Position numbers and translations under genes: made by a program. This document shows positions 23,428 to 36,063 of a DNA stretch of 64,000 bases, piece by piece. The stretch is from Trichuris trichiura (lineage: Eukaryota > Nematoda > Enoplea > Trichinellida > Trichuridae): positions 62,001-126,000 of the forward strand of contig JBAJFE010000020.1 of NCBI GenBank assembly GCA_037903355.1, given 5' to 3'. The notes below the pieces were generated by a model. That model was not told the DNA's origin. It saw nothing but the letters and a program-made list of their open reading frames with translations, and made no database searches. Numbering within the stretch: position 1 is the first letter of the stretch; each line of letters starts with the position of its first letter.

Positions 23428-24094
23428 TATCAATATATCCAACGTCAAACTTCGACTTTGAGTTCTGGAGTAATATAAACAAAGCAGCTGAGCGTGCTCA
23501 TGCTCTCATTCAATCAAATAATATCTTGGCAGCAATTTTAGCGAGCAGAAGTGATGGACCATTTATTCTTTATCTTCCGCTACGTTGATTCTTTGCGAGA
23601 AAACGAAGAAGAACAATGACATCATGGCAAAATGCTGGCTAACGTAGAAGGGCAATTGGCAGGGCTCTTCTCTTGTGAGTGAACATCACAATGCTGGCCT
23701 TCTTTTGCTTCCATTTAAACATTTTAATTGATCGCGAACCGCCTGTCAGATGCTACTAAGTCGACAGAGAATGTCAACCCAAACGAAGCTAACTTTTGGA
23801 AAGAATTTGGTTCCCAAATTTTTAAACTAATCATTAGTAAAATAATTAAGAGAAATTCGCCTTACCATAATGCGAAGAAAGTGAGAACGGCGTGGAAGGT
23901 GATAGCTTGCAGGTCGACTTCGAGTAGAACTGTTGAACGATCAGGACAGGACAGACTGCTTTTGAAAGCATCAGGGACAGCGACAGGCGGCGTACGGATG
24001 CAACTCTGTCGTAGAAATTAGACGAATTGAAACTTTTCGACGTAGAAAACTGAATTTGTTTTATCTCGTAAGGCTAACTACGCTACACTTCCTC
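23428..24094. other. no recognisable gene
   Basis: Spacer between the Tigger right end and the 5S gene. A 97-codon frame (23728-24021, plus) ends near the 5S gene and has no family support. Confidence 0.45.
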
Positions 24095-24213
24095 GCCTAC
24101 GATCATACTACGTTGAAAGCACCGCATCCCGTCAGATCTGCGAAGTTAAGCAACGTTAGGCCGGGTTAGTACTATGGTTGGTGACAACATGGGAACACTC
24201 GGTGTCGTAGGCT
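24095..24213 (+). rRNA. 5S ribosomal RNA
   Basis: 119 nt with the standard eukaryotic 5S landmarks: GCCTACGATCATACTACGTT start, CGATCTG-like loop B (CAGATCTGCGAAGTTAAGC), an internal control region with GTTAGTACTATGG, and a 3' end GTCGTAGGC that pairs with the 5' end. It is followed at once by TTTTT, a Pol III terminator. It stands alone in this window, not in a tandem array. Small differences from typical nematode 5S allow for either a functional or a slightly diverged copy. Confidence 0.93.
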
Positions 24214-25236
24214 TTTTCTATTTGTTAATATCTTTGTGATAACTATAGATATCGCTTCGCCCATAGCCTGTATGATTCTCAGTCTTTTATTGAACGGAGT
24301 TATCAGTTTTATGCATAAAAGATAATCAGAATTGTAAAGGTGAGCGTCTACGAAAATAGGCTAAAGGGAGGCCACTAAGTCGGACCAACTACTAGTCATA
24401 GTTCAGGGAAAATTTCTGCGAAGGTCAGGTTAGCCATAGGGGCCTCATTTGTGACGACAACTGTGCGGCTGTAACCTTGTGAATTAATGGAAAATTCATA
24501 TGCCATTAAGTTCTATGTTCCTGCGCACATGTTCTGAGTTGCTGCCAACATGGACTGTGCACACGTCGCTCTTCTTCTCTTTTTTTTCAACTTGACACCA
24601 ACTTCAGAGTGCTGATAGTTGCCACTCTGAATTTCTCGTTTCAAATCACGTACGGCATGCAGGCTGTCTCATCACATAGTGAGATGATTTAAATCTTAGC
24701 AACAGCAATATCAGTCGAGTCAGCCAAGCACCAAATGTAAATATATTCTTATTTTGATCCATTGCGAAAGTTAGGAATTTCTTGTCGCAGTTAGGGCATC
24801 CATTTGGGGTTTCTACTTAGGTAGTGTATAGTTACCATGCAGTACCGCCTAACCTTTTATTTTTGCTTGGCCGGTAATCTAAGAACTCTGTAGCGATGTC
24901 AGCCTGTGTAAGCGTAACTTTTACCCATTTTTAGTTTAGGCATAAGTGGCGTACAGCTAGTGAGATTAAAAGTTGAAGGTTCAGGCACGGTTTCGCATGG
25001 CACGCTTCTGCTGTTGATCATCGTAACTGAACACTAACTGAGCTAATCTTTTAAGACTTTTAAAACTGTAATATTTTAAGACGCTTGCAATTTCAAGTGT
25101 CTCTTTGGTCTTGCGCTTTATAGCAGCGCAATCGCTGTTCTACATTCGCAATAGAGACTGGCCGTTCTTCGCTAATGTACTTTAACCAACGAGTACACCG
25201 CTATACATCAAACGCACATAGCAGCTCTTCCGTGTG
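24214..25236. other. no recognisable gene
   Basis: About 1 kb of spacer between the 5S gene and the next split gene; nothing recognised. Confidence 0.45.
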
Positions 25237-25791
25237 CTAATGGGAAAAGGGGGTCTCGCATGGAAAAAATATGCGTGAGCTAACAAAAGTTAAGGCTGTT
25301 TTCCTATGCTCTCGACGTGTTGGACTTTGCTTATTGCGTCGATATGGCACATTCCGCAAACATTACCTTTCCTTAAAGAGAGTATTTCTCGTTCGAAAAT
25401 CTCCCGATATGTTGGACATGATTTCACGGACTGTTTCCTGTTTTAACTTGTTTTTCATGCATAGGAAAGCTCTTCAACTTCCGCAATCAGTTTGACAAAT
25501 CAGTTACCAATGTAGTTTCCTTATAACATATTTAAACGTAACCTATTGTTAAACACTTTCTTTATAGAGTGGGATTGACATGCGTGTCTACGGATAGTAA
25601 GGACACCTGCTGCAACATACCTTCACTATTTCCTTCCTCTTTGGTGCATTTATGTAAGAAAACGTCAGATCACTGATTTTCTCTGACTTCTCTAACTCAC
25701 TGCACTGAAATGCGCACAGTTTTTCTGTCATCTTGTGCAAGAAATCGTAGGCGGCTGCACCGTCAGAATGGATGGGCACCATCTGCAGCAT
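25237..25791 (-). CDS. three-exon orphan protein, 102 aa
   Basis: Exons by splice signals and phase: 25621-25791, 25367-25437, 25237-25303. The ATG at 25791 has an in-frame stop just upstream. The first donor is AAG|GTATGT, the second AAAG|GTAATG; acceptors end AAAACAG and GCATAG. Exon lengths 171+71+67 give 103 codons with stop. The first 80 residues are protein-like, helical and mixed-charge; the last exon is less convincing. I recognise no family. It is divergent from the peptide gene that starts 588 bp away, with a shared upstream region at 25792-26378. Confidence 0.45.
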
Positions 25792-26326
25792 ATAGTCAAC
25801 AGTTCACCCATTGTTTTAATAGATGCAGTCGCTAAAGCACTTTTCAACTGACTTTATTTTTCAGTTCTTCTATAAACACTAACAGCACACTTGCAGTAGA
25901 CGCTTACGCAAATGAAGAACATTGCCACAGTATTGAACTATTGAGGGAAATTAGCTGCTTCAGGCTTCTTCAAGGTGAAAAGAAAGTACTGCTCTACTGG
26001 CCATTTATTGGCTCTATTCTATTCTGGAACAGCACGGCAGTTTCAAATATGTCACATGTTGGTTTAATCCGATAGCCCTTTAACGAAGCTGTGAAGCAGT
26101 TTACTCTGCTTTTTGAACAGACGAGAAGGCAACCCCAGTATCACGAAACACTTTAATACACGAGTTCAAGACGCTTGTATTACTTTCCGTTTATGCTTGC
26201 ACATCCGAAAAGAAAAGGAAAAAGAAATTGCACGCCTGAAAGGGCAAAACTACTGGGAACAAAAGAGTGTATTGACAATGGTAACAGAATAAACGGTGAA
26301 TGCTCACGCATGTGTCTACCATCGGC

Positions 26327-26333
26327 TATATAA
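26327..26333 (+). promoter_or_regulatory. TATA box of the cationic peptide gene
   Basis: TATATAA lies 46 bp upstream of the ATG at 26379, a spacing that implies a very short 5' UTR. Confidence 0.6.
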
Positions 26334-26378
26334 TGGGATGGTATGGAGAAGAATTCAGCTTCCAAACGATACACAACA

Positions 26379-26921
26379 ATGCTGATCACTTTCGTTTTCC
26401 TGCTTGGCTTCTTCATCTCAACTGTGAGGATCTATTAACAAAATTAGCGTTTTATTAACTACACTTCTTCAGGCTATCTGCAAGAAACAATCTGAACAGC
26501 AGCCAGATGAGTCTGCGCAACGGGTGATATTTTTTCCCAAATAAACTCACGCAGTTCCCAGCAAACAGTTTCAATATTTAGGAAGATGACCAAGAATCTG
26601 AACATGGAGAGCAAAGCGTAGAAGTGACAACAGCAGAAACAACGAAGACGACAGCTAAGCCAAAAGCCACTCGAAGAAAGCGTCGGGCATCAACAAAAGG
26701 TTCAAGACCAAGTAGTGGTTCTCAGAAGAAAGATAAGTGAGTGACGTAAGGGATACATTCACAACCGTAATCGGACTCCCTGCAGAAAAAAGGGAAAAGG
26801 TGCGAAGCGCCTTGCAAAGAAGTTCGCAGGGGCGGTCAAGAAAGGTAGTAAGAAAGCCTTCAAAGCTGCCGCAAAGAAGGCCGCAAAGAACGTGAAAATC
26901 AAAATCGTCAGGAGGAAGTAA
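26379..26921 (+). CDS. secreted cationic Lys-rich peptide precursor, 128 aa
   Basis: Four exons: 26379-26423, 26473-26523, 26582-26736, 26786-26921. All introns are 49-58 bp with GTGAGG/GTGATA/GTGAGT donors and CAG/TAG acceptors; phases agree and the total is 387 nt. Residues 1-16 form a strong signal peptide (MLITFVFLLGFFISTA). Residues 33-62 are acidic then Thr-rich. RRKRR at 63-67 is a likely furin-type site. Residues 68-128 hold 25 Lys/Arg against one Asp, with Ala/Phe/Leu spacing that can form an amphipathic helix, and end RRK. The plan (signal, acidic pro-region, polybasic site, cationic peptide) is that of a secreted antimicrobial or nucleic-acid-binding peptide; that role is inferred. 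A histone-H1-like tail is the alternative, but the signal peptide argues against it. I recognise no homologue. Confidence 0.72.
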
Positions 26922-27903
26922 ATGGGGCTAATTAAGCAACGTGCTCCTACGCAGATGAAGCGGAAGAACTGTGATCTGCTAGTGCATGTTCTGTAATTCT
27001 GAAAATGCAACCTAGCTGCAATTCAACCTTAGTAAAAATGTGAAATAAGTTAGTTAATTTCTATTTCGCTGCAATACAAATAATGCGTCTCCCTAGCGTG
27101 GTCGTTCACGCAAATGCTGTGCTGTTACCAATCCGCGATGATGGCATTATTCAGCTCACTGTATGGTCTGTCAGCAGCTGTGTTCGCCTTTGTGAAACGA
27201 AATCAACCAAGTAACTCACTTGCTCCAGGGTTTCCCCATATCCGAAAGAACGTTTAAGTTTTTCAGTTAACCAGCTTGCTTACCTACAACGTATGAACAA
27301 GTGACGCTACGTGAAATGCTAAATAAACAGAAATGTGGATCAAAGATTTGGTATTTTTAAGTCATAAAAAAGTAACATCTGTTCTCACATAAAGCGAAAG
27401 TTAGCTCCCGTAAAACCTCGCGTTAAACGAGAACGCATTATGCAAGACACGTAAAGTATAGGAAACTGGGTTTTCAGACACGTCGCCAGGAAAATTGGTT
27501 ACCTGCATATAATAAAGGAGGTCGCAAATAAGCAGAGTTTAGAAAAAGGGACTCCGCCGTGTTTACGCTACTTATTCAACAACTAAGGATAGAGCGGTAT
27601 GAATCTTGCTGTTTGATGAACAGTTGCTAGCACTGCGGGTAAAAATATAGTTCGAGCAACAGTTGTTGAATTTATCAGCTGGCAGTTCACAAACAGGCAA
27701 CAGCAAGACTAACGAGACAGTTTAAACGAAAAGATAAACAAACATAGGAGCGAAAAGGTAAAACGCGTTTTAAAATTTGACTGCGTCAAACTTAAGGGTG
27801 AACCCGGCTGTGCGGCTTTGGTGAGGTCGAATTCTCAGTGTATTCAGCAGCTCTTTTTCTGTTTCTCTCTGAAAAAAGAAAGATGCTCAGTCAATAATTA
27901 ATT
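26922..27903. other. intergenic, no gene seen
   Basis: Convergent intergenic space between the peptide gene and the 3' end of the CDK11 gene. The 83-codon minus frame at 26759-27010 is an antisense shadow of exon 4. Confidence 0.6.
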
Positions 27904-30900
27904 TTAAATTTTCAATAGTACCGCGGCTGGTTTAGACGCGTCACCTCCCGATTCTGACTTCCGCTTATTGTCAGAACTGGACACCTTGACAAGTTCGGAC
28001 TTGGCTGGCCAGGTTGGAAAAAGCGATGGGTGAACTGGCCTGGGTTCCTCAACGAACCAACCATGTCTTGATGCTTCCAGAGCGCTTATTCGCGCTTTTG
28101 GATAATACGTGAGAAATCTTGAGATTACGTATAAGCTAGGCACCAAAGTAGGAAAGTATTTCTTACCTGCTGAGCAGCTGAAAACCTGTATCGGATAACG
28201 TTGCGCCGAAGTGTTTACGCAGTTGATTAAAAGGGCACTCAACAAAGTGCGTCCGCTTCAGAACAGGCAACTCACTGTATCCTGGCCAAGTCTCCTCATT
28301 CGGGGTGCCCAGCATCTAAATTTCAATGCATGCAATGATTACTAGTTAGACGAAATGTGGTATTGAACCTTGAAGAAACGATTCAACTGCTCAACTTCGG
28401 TCCGTCCAGGAAAAAGAGGCTTCAGTGTGAGCAACTCAGCAAATACGCATCCAACGGACCATAAGTCAATAGCCGTCGAATATTCCTTTAAAATACGAAT
28501 TAAAAATAAACAAAATTTTAACAGATGAAATGGAATTGCAAACCTTCACGCCAAGCAGCAATTCCGGTGCTCGGTACCACAAGGTAACCACAACTGGAGT
28601 GTAAGGTTTCAACGGAGAACCGTACTCTCGCGCCAATCCAAAGTCGCCAATTTTCAAAATTCCTCGATGACTTAGCAAAAGATTCGAAGTCTTCAAATCG
28701 CGATGAAGGATCCAGTTGTCATGCAAATGGTGAATACCGCTAAGCAATTGGTACATTAAAGTTTTCACTTCGCCTGAAATAAACACAATAAGGATGAAAA
28801 CGAAACGACCGCCCCACAGCGAACCAACAAGAAAAGGTTGCTTCATCGAATCCATCAAACTTTTCAAGTCGTGTTCAACATATTCCATTACAAGGTATAT
28901 TTTGTCCATGTTACTACCCACAACAATTTCCTGAGAAACAATTTTTCTAGAAAATCGAATAGACGACAGCAGTAGGCTCTTACGCGAACGTTCACGATGT
29001 TTGGGTGACTGCGAGATTTCAACAACATATTTACTTCTCGAAGGGCGGTTATAGGAAAGCCGTCCTTTTCTTTTTCCATTTTAAGCCTCTTTAAGGCAAC
29101 AACTTCGCCTGAAACAGGAAATGCTTTTTAGAGATATCAGTTTTGCGAGCAACAGCTTTGTTACCAGTTCTTTTTTCTAAAGCTCTATAGACGACGCCGT
29201 AGGTGCCTTCTTCGATACGATTGAGGCAGTGAAACTCATCGACACTACGACATCCCATCACAGCCGGACAATATACAGGCAACTGAACAGACTCCGAGGA
29301 GGATTCATCTGCCGCATTGGAACTGTCGGAAGAATGTTCGGCTGAAACTTAAAAGTAAGATTAAGAGACACAACAAATCTAAATTCAAATTTAAAAAGTG
29401 ATTACCATCTGGGCCAACCTGCTGATCACTTTCATTTGAATCGCCGTCTCTAGCAACATGTACGTCGGTGACATCAAAATCAACGACCATTTCGTCTTTA
29501 TGAAATGATTCACCCGGCGTGTTATCAGTGCCACTATCTGAAACTAACAAGAGACTTAACAATAGTATTAATGTGAGCTAATAAACAATGAAGACATACA
29601 ACGTTCTTCCGTATCTTCATTTCCAGCAGCATACGAGCTTGTCGCTTCAGCAATGCTACCATGTTCGGAACGTGCTAAAATAATAAATTCGACATTAGGG
29701 GCGCAAGACGAAGAGCTCCATTAAGTACTAAAATAAATTTTCGAGACAACGTTTGACCGCCTCGTCAGGGGGAATTAAGCGCTTAGGCGCCCGTACAGTA
29801 CTACTCACCCGTTTGTCATTAGACACAAGAAAAGCTCAACTTTGACTTGTCCGCATAACGATAAAGCAATACACTTTGAGAAGGAAATCTTGCTAAAGTG
29901 ATAAAAAAAAAGTTACTAATTAATTTGGTTTTCGCTACATTTTCTAAGATTAATTTCACCATTTCTGCTTACATGCTAAGCTGAATGGGTAAACAGCAAC
30001 TTTAGATATGAGGGAGAACAGAATGCAGAGAATATGAAACTGCAAAAAGTTGGAGTTAGAATGGTGAAGAACATAAAACATAGTAATCACCGCTAGTGTC
30101 TTTAAACGGCGAACTCTCTGAACTGAGTGTTATGAACGTTTCGCCCGCTTCGAAAAATTTTAAAGTTTCTTCAACATCTGCCGCTTCATCATCATCTTCC
30201 ACAGCACTTTGGTGCTGACGCTCCGCTCTGGGAGTCCGTCGCTCTTTAAGAGTTTCATCGGAATGCCCATTTTTCTCTCGCGTTCTTGTAGGGTGTTTTT
30301 GACTTGATTTTTCATGCCTGTGCTCCTCCTTTCGGTGAATATGTAGATGCTCTCTCCGTCCACTGGTATTACTTTTGCGCTCCTTCTTATCGCTGCCTCG
30401 GCGTTCAGCGCTTCTTTTCTTGTCTTCTGACCACTTCTGAGCGTCTGAACGCTTCTTACTCGAAGACGGCGCTAAAAACTTCAACTCTGTCAACTAAGCG
30501 ACAAAGCTGTTGTAACCAAAGTAAAGAAATTAATTAAAAAAGAACACAACTGTATCAAATTGCGACTGATGAGCAACAAAAGGCTGTTATAAATTCAACT
30601 TCATAGCTGGCTTTGTTTCCTGTCACACAAATATGCATCGTATTTAAACAATGAAGCTTTTAGATATTACGTGATTATTATCTAAGCTTTCAACGTGACA
30701 TTCCTGCTAAATAACATATGCTTCATCTTAACATGAAAAACTCTTCAGATCTGACGCGATCTGTCTTCAGGCATTGACCAATCAACGATGTAGTGAAAAC
30801 ATTGCTCTATCCTGCTTCACAGCTTTTGATTGACGTCCAAATGAAGCTCACATATTAGCAATGGTTTGGTTTAAAGAACCAGAGCAAAAACGTAGAGTAA

Positions 30901-31676
30901 TACAGAAAGTTATGCCTTGTTAAGGAATTAAAGGGCAAATTGTTAACCAAAACATAAAACAGCTAAGACAAAAACATATGGCACTATAGAATCATAAAAA
31001 AAGGAAGTTAGCAAAAACTATTTCTTATAAAACGCTTTATAGCTACAGCTATAGCCAATGTACAATTTAACGGGGATGTCACGAAAGAAAACTATATTAC
31101 AAAATGAGACGAATTTGATATTAAAGATGGACAATGAACAAGATGCCATTGCAAAATCTTTTAAAGTTTACATAAGCGATAATGTAAGAAAGATAATAGC
31201 AATAAAGAAGCAAAAAGAGCCTTCACAATCTTTGGAAATCCTTTAAAGATGTCATCGTTTACTGCTTAAAGGTTATGGAATTCAACACAGTGCTCTAGAT
31301 TGAAGTATAACAGCATGGCTCAGTTCGCGCGGAATGAAACGAATAAACGCCAATAAATACCTGCTTGTCCTGCTGGCCTTGACGGTGAATTTAACGCTTC
31401 TTCGTCCTTTTTCTTTTTTACTGAGTCCATCTCAGCTGAACCCTTTCCCCAAGATCTCTTCAGCGAAACAGGGCCGTGATGCCTACTCCCTCCCTCAACG
31501 AGATATTCTTCTTGCTGTCGATGCTGGTTTCTTGCAAAGCGACGACTTGCCAAAAGAGCAGCGCGCAAAGCAGCGTCATCTTCAAGATCGTCAATAGCAA
31601 CGGATTTTTGAGTAGCCTCGCCTACGTTCTTGCGCGGTTTATCGTCATCATGACAACCTTCATCCTCGTCCAGCAT
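27904..31676 (-). CDS. cdk11: CDK11 (PITSLRE-type) cyclin-dependent kinase
   Basis: A nuclear Ser/Thr kinase that in animals partners L-type cyclins in transcription and splicing. Eleven exons: 31361-31676, 30091-30486, 29600-29674, 29406-29537, 29165-29341, 28984-29108, 28825-28930, 28544-28773, 28369-28485, 28167-28315, 27904-28117; phases agree throughout, giving 678 residues. Most introns are 49-65 bp; the first two are 874 and 416 bp. The ATG at 31676 has an in-frame stop upstream. Residues 1-310 are charged and Ser-rich, as in the family. The kinase domain has EEGTYGVVY (350-358), Lys372, PITALRE (384-390), HRDLKTSN (466-473), DFG (486-488) and APE (511-513). The tail contains the family signature FPTWPAKSE. 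The cyclin-binding helix reads PITALRE rather than PITSLRE. At 678 residues it is shorter than human CDK11 (about 780-795), mainly in the N-terminal half. Confidence 0.95.
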
Positions 31677-33329
31677 ATTTTTATTTTTAAGACAAGCTTT
31701 TATAACTTACCCGAGCTGCAGCTAATAAACAAGCTGCAGTCTACTCGAAAACTGCACCAACATTTTAGATGAGCTACCGTAATTAAGAACGCAGGTTTCA
31801 TAAACACTGACATGCATTCACATTTAATTCTGCATGGTTCTTTTGCAGTAGCCCTAATATATTAAATCGTTAGCTAGTTATTTTTACGTATTAGAAGATA
31901 TAGTGAGCTTGGTAACAGTAACACGTTTATAAGATGAACTTTTTTTACGCTAGCACGACACGATTTGCCGCGAAAGTTACCTCGCGCCGCTCCGCAGCAC
32001 GATACTCCATTTTCCGCGCTAACCTCGTCAAAATAAAATCCAAACTAACTTATTCTGCTTCTATTAAACTTTAATTCAAATCATATGGTCTTTATTTAAC
32101 CGAGATTAGCGCGGCCAATGCTTTATCAGAGCTGCATAGCCAGGCCATGTGACAAAAAAACCCCCATCTTTTATTCAACGAACGAGGATTGAACGAAATT
32201 GTCGTCCATTTACCACAATCAACAAGTCGGCAGGTGCAAAATAACCGTTAAGACTACTGACCTACACATCAGCTTACTGTGTTACTATTACTCGTGACAC
32301 AATCATAGTAGTGGTGACTTGCTGGCCGCCTTGGTCTGTTCGTGTGTGTATGGCCTAATAATGGGCCGTATAAAGAACAGATCTGGTCGGCGGAACGTAC
32401 ACGATGTTCTGCCCAGGTAAGTGTATCGCTTCCTGTTATCAAATGAGCTGTATTCTTTAATAGGAGATTTTTCCTAAGGTATAGTTCAGCTTAAACTTTT
32501 CACCTCAGCGTACTTGTATTTATTATTAAGACTGCAGGTCGCCGGGCTGTTCACTGAATGCCAGTTGAACCTCGCGCAGTTCGCTAGCTGCATATAGGGA
32601 ATCGCTAGCTTACTGTTGTGTATGAAGTAGGATTGTTTTACACCCCTGCACCCCTGCACGTCATCTTACAGCCGAGTAATCTGGTGGCACGTATGTTTCT
32701 TGGGAGGGATTTGCACGAATAAATGTTCTAACGCTATGACCGGTCCGCATGTACCTCTCTAGCATGATACTTACATAGCCGCTTCAGTTTTGTAATGCGC
32801 GTGCGGAGATTGATTTAAGAAGATTCTAAAAAGCGTGGTTCTCGCGATTTTAATATCTTTGAGTCATTTTAGCAGGTAGAGCTTCGCAGGGGTTGACAAT
32901 CAAGCAATGATTTCAGAGTTCGTCGTCAAATACACATGGGGCGCATTTTGCTTTCGGGCATGTCATCTGTTTAGCATACATACATTACACAGGCATGTTT
33001 ATAAAAAAATATTGGTGTAGTGTCTAGTTATACGCTTCTATTAACAGTACTGTAAGGTAGATATAACCTGCGCATTTTTTAACGGTACTCCGTGCTAGTG
33101 TGTTGCTGCCACGTATGCGTTACCTTGTTGCTGTGTTAAGTCAATTGCTTTCTGCTAGCACCTCGTGCCTGGCCGGTCCTATTCACAGCACTACAATAGG
33201 TTTACACGTTATTTAAAAAAGGATAACGTATGATCGCCAAATAAGCAAAAGTCGAAGCCGTATTTCGTAGAAGAAATGAAACTGTGCTCTATCTCACGAA
33301 ATTGTATTTCCAGGCATGTCAGTAATCTG
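31677..33329. other. CDK11 upstream region, no gene seen
   Basis: AT-rich. It includes the CDK11 promoter region and about 1.2 kb leading into the pogo-type relic. The first 300 bp could hold an untranslated exon, since a GTAAG-type donor is visible near 31708 on the minus strand. No other gene is supported. Confidence 0.5.
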
Positions 33330-34056
33330 AGAAGGAAAAATGAGTTTTGATTGGGCAACATCGGTAATATGGATGAAACGCCTATATTTTTCGATATGAT
33401 TGGCAATAGAACAGTAGACAGCAAAGGCACAAGGTCTATTCTAGTGAAGAGCACTGGACATGAAAAAACTCATTTCACAGTGGTACTGTCGTGCCTAGCT
33501 GATGGAATGAAGCTGAAGCCCATGGTCATATTTAAGAGGAAAAGGACGCCAAAGGAGGATTTTCCTTCTGGCTCTTTTGTCCACTTTCATGAGAACGGCT
33601 GGATGGATGAACAGAACGTGAGACTGGATTGACAACATCTGGGGGAAAAGACCTGGGCATAGTAACAGCAGAAGCTTACTGGTGTGGGACTCATTCCGAA
33701 GTCACGTGGCAGAAACAATAAAATCACATTTAAAGAACTGCAAAATAGAAACAGCCGTAATACCCGATGGGCTTACATCAGTCCTGCAACCGCTGGATAT
33801 TTGCATTAATAAGCCCTTTAAAGACTACATTCGACAAGAGTGGAAAGAGTGGATGGCGAACGGACCGAAAACGTACACTGCCAGCGGACGAATGCGAGCA
33901 CCATCGCTCACTTTGCTGTGCCAGTTCGTAATAAAGGCATGGAGCAAAGTGAAGACGGAAACCGTCGTGAAGTCTTTCCGAAAGTGCTCCATCTCCACCC
34001 CGTTGGACGACACAGAAGACGATGGACTGCCAGACAGTGACGAAGACCATTCTTAG
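33330..34056 (+). pseudogene. pogo-type DDE transposase relic (POGK-like)
   Basis: Two frames, 33351-33632 and 33682-34056, together match the DDE part of pogo/POGK-type transposases. The first acidic motif is GNMDETPIFFDM, the second LVWDSFRSH, the third GLTSVLQPLDICINKPFKD; LVKSTGHEKTHFTVVLSCLADG lies between. A stop at 33630 and a frameshift before 33682 break the gene. The N-terminal DNA-binding domain is missing. The acidic C-terminus (DSDEDHS) is kept. It belongs to a different pogo branch from the Tigger relic at 21.9-23.4 kb. Terminal repeats were not located. Confidence 0.9.
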
Positions 34057-34611
34057 CTTAACCCTTTTGTCACTGCAGTTAATGTTTTCCTCGTCATGTA
34101 CCATGTTTATCCGCTTCTACAATCTATTCATCTGTGTTTTACATGCAACAGTTGTGATAGGCGTCCAATAAACTTATTCAATACGATTCATTTCTCATAG
34201 CCTATGCAGCGCTGTACAACACGCGCTAATGGGCAGCTGACTAGTTTTCGCGTTGAAGTTGAGGCAAGACAGTTTCAAATGAATGGGCGATTGGCATTCA
34301 CAGGAAACTGACCAATCCGAATCGACCTAGACTTGAGCAATCAGCGTTGTCCTAGCTGGGCTAATCATTACCACCCTTTACTTACGTAGAGGGGGGAGTT
34401 CTTATAGGCCGTCTTATAGGTAATTATCGAGGAAAAAGTCTGTCTGATAAACAAGCTGAAACAGAAAGCACAGAACAGGATGATGAAAGTCTTGCATTAG
34501 CAGAATTTAGCGACAACGGTGAATGGCGTCATCAGTTTTTGAGGAGAGGACACTTGGGTAAGTTAAAGATAACCACAGAGAGAACGCACGAGCAGACATT
34601 TGCTTTAACAC
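34057..34611. other. 3' flank of the pogo relic
   Basis: Likely the element's own 3' end and then spacer up to tRNA-Thr. No gene seen. Confidence 0.4.
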
Positions 34612-34684
34612 AGCCCCTGGAGAGAATTGAACTCTCGACCCCTGGTTTACAAGACCAGTGCTCTAACCACTGAGCTACAGAGGC
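34612..34684 (-). tRNA. trnT: tRNA-Thr(TGT)
   Basis: 73 nt, intact; same sequence as the genes at 37272 and 38554. It starts the second tRNA block and lies 249 bp from the Leu gene on the same strand. Confidence 0.95.
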
Positions 34685-34932
34685 GCGCACATATCTATCT
34701 TCAAAGCCGGAATAAATGAACGTTACGTGAAAACAAATTGCTAGCATTAAGTATGCCAACAATTTACTTAAAACGCAAAAAATTCATGCCGAACCGCGTG
34801 AATGAAAAACCACTGATCACTTACTGTTAGGAGCAGTCAAAATAAAGCAGAACTAATTGTAAACTGTTGCGCCGACTAAATCAATTTAAAAGACATTTCC
34901 TGCCTTGTACAGGAATGTCAAGTTTAAAACAC

Positions 34933-35016
34933 TGACAAGAGTGGGATTCGAACCCACGCCCACAGAAGTGGACTGCGACCTGAACGCAGCGCCTTGGACC
35001 GCTCGGCCATCTTGCC
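34933..35016 (-). tRNA. trnL: tRNA-Leu(CAG)
   Basis: 84-nt class II tRNA; anticodon loop TT-CAG-GT. GGCAAGA pairs with TCTTGTC with one G-T. It is the only Leu(CAG) copy in the window without obvious damage. Confidence 0.94.
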
Positions 35017-36063
35017 AATGATCACTCCACCCTTAAACCTTAGGTAGGTGTATAAAATAAACAAAAATAACTTCCGTGGAAAATGTTCAAACCTCAAAAA
35101 AGATATTTCTTCTTTAAAAAATTCATTTCAGGTGATCTGTCTGATTTTATATTCTAACACAAAATCACGTGAAGGTAACCTGACGTAATTGAGATATTTC
35201 ATAGTCAGCACAGAGCTTCACGTGGCCTAACGACCAAGAGGGTTCTCACAGTTTTCATTTTCACATGTGAAGACTTTTTTCATTTGTAAAAATTCACGAA
35301 ATTATTTGCGCTAACTTTAGTGCACTGCTGACAGTGTTCCTGTGACTTAAACAGCTTCTTAGTTCCAACAGAGCATAGTGAGATATCAAAAAGAGAACTA
35401 TTTAATGATATAATGACAAAAGCTTTTCAGCTTGATACAAATTAATTAATTAATACAAATTGAAAAATCGTGCAGTCATGTTGCTGTTAGGTCTTAACTT
35501 TGGTGGTAATCGTGTAGTCTACGTAATTAAAGGATAATGACCTAATAGATAACACCAACACTAACGTTAGCAATAACTACTCCTTTCGTCCAAAACAGGT
35601 AAACTCGTAAAAGCCTTAAGAAAAGTCCTATATTCAACTTCAGGTATATTGTATTAACGTTAGTGGTCATTGGAATAAACAAAAAATTACCAATTCAAAT
35701 TGCGGCACATTTTTACGTTCGTCCCTAAGAGAGAATTCACTGCTAGTTGCTTGTCTGCTAACAATCAAAGCACTTGAAGAGTTATAAACGCAAGAAAGAA
35801 ATGAGTCGTTGAGTTTCTTGGTCTGCGAATCTATTTCTGTACTGAAATTACCGCTTCTGATTTTTCTAGCTTAAGATTATTTTATCGCAAAATTGCACTG
35901 CCAAATTATATTAACAAGGTTTAACTTACGTTGAAACAGATTCTTATGATTCAACATTCTTACATCTCGTTTAGTCGACCCTCACAAAAGAGAATACGTA
36001 GTCCCAAGTAGGTTCATAAGGTTTTTCGCTTCCGCTATTAGAAACTGTATGAACAGGGAATTA
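35017..36063. other. tRNA spacer, no gene seen
   Basis: Very AT-rich unique sequence with no frame above 60 codons and no repeat recognised. Confidence 0.5.

Noticed and set aside
31334..31772. Plus-strand frames over the first CDK11 exon
   Set aside because: Antisense shadows; the minus strand keeps phase with the ten other CDK11 exons.
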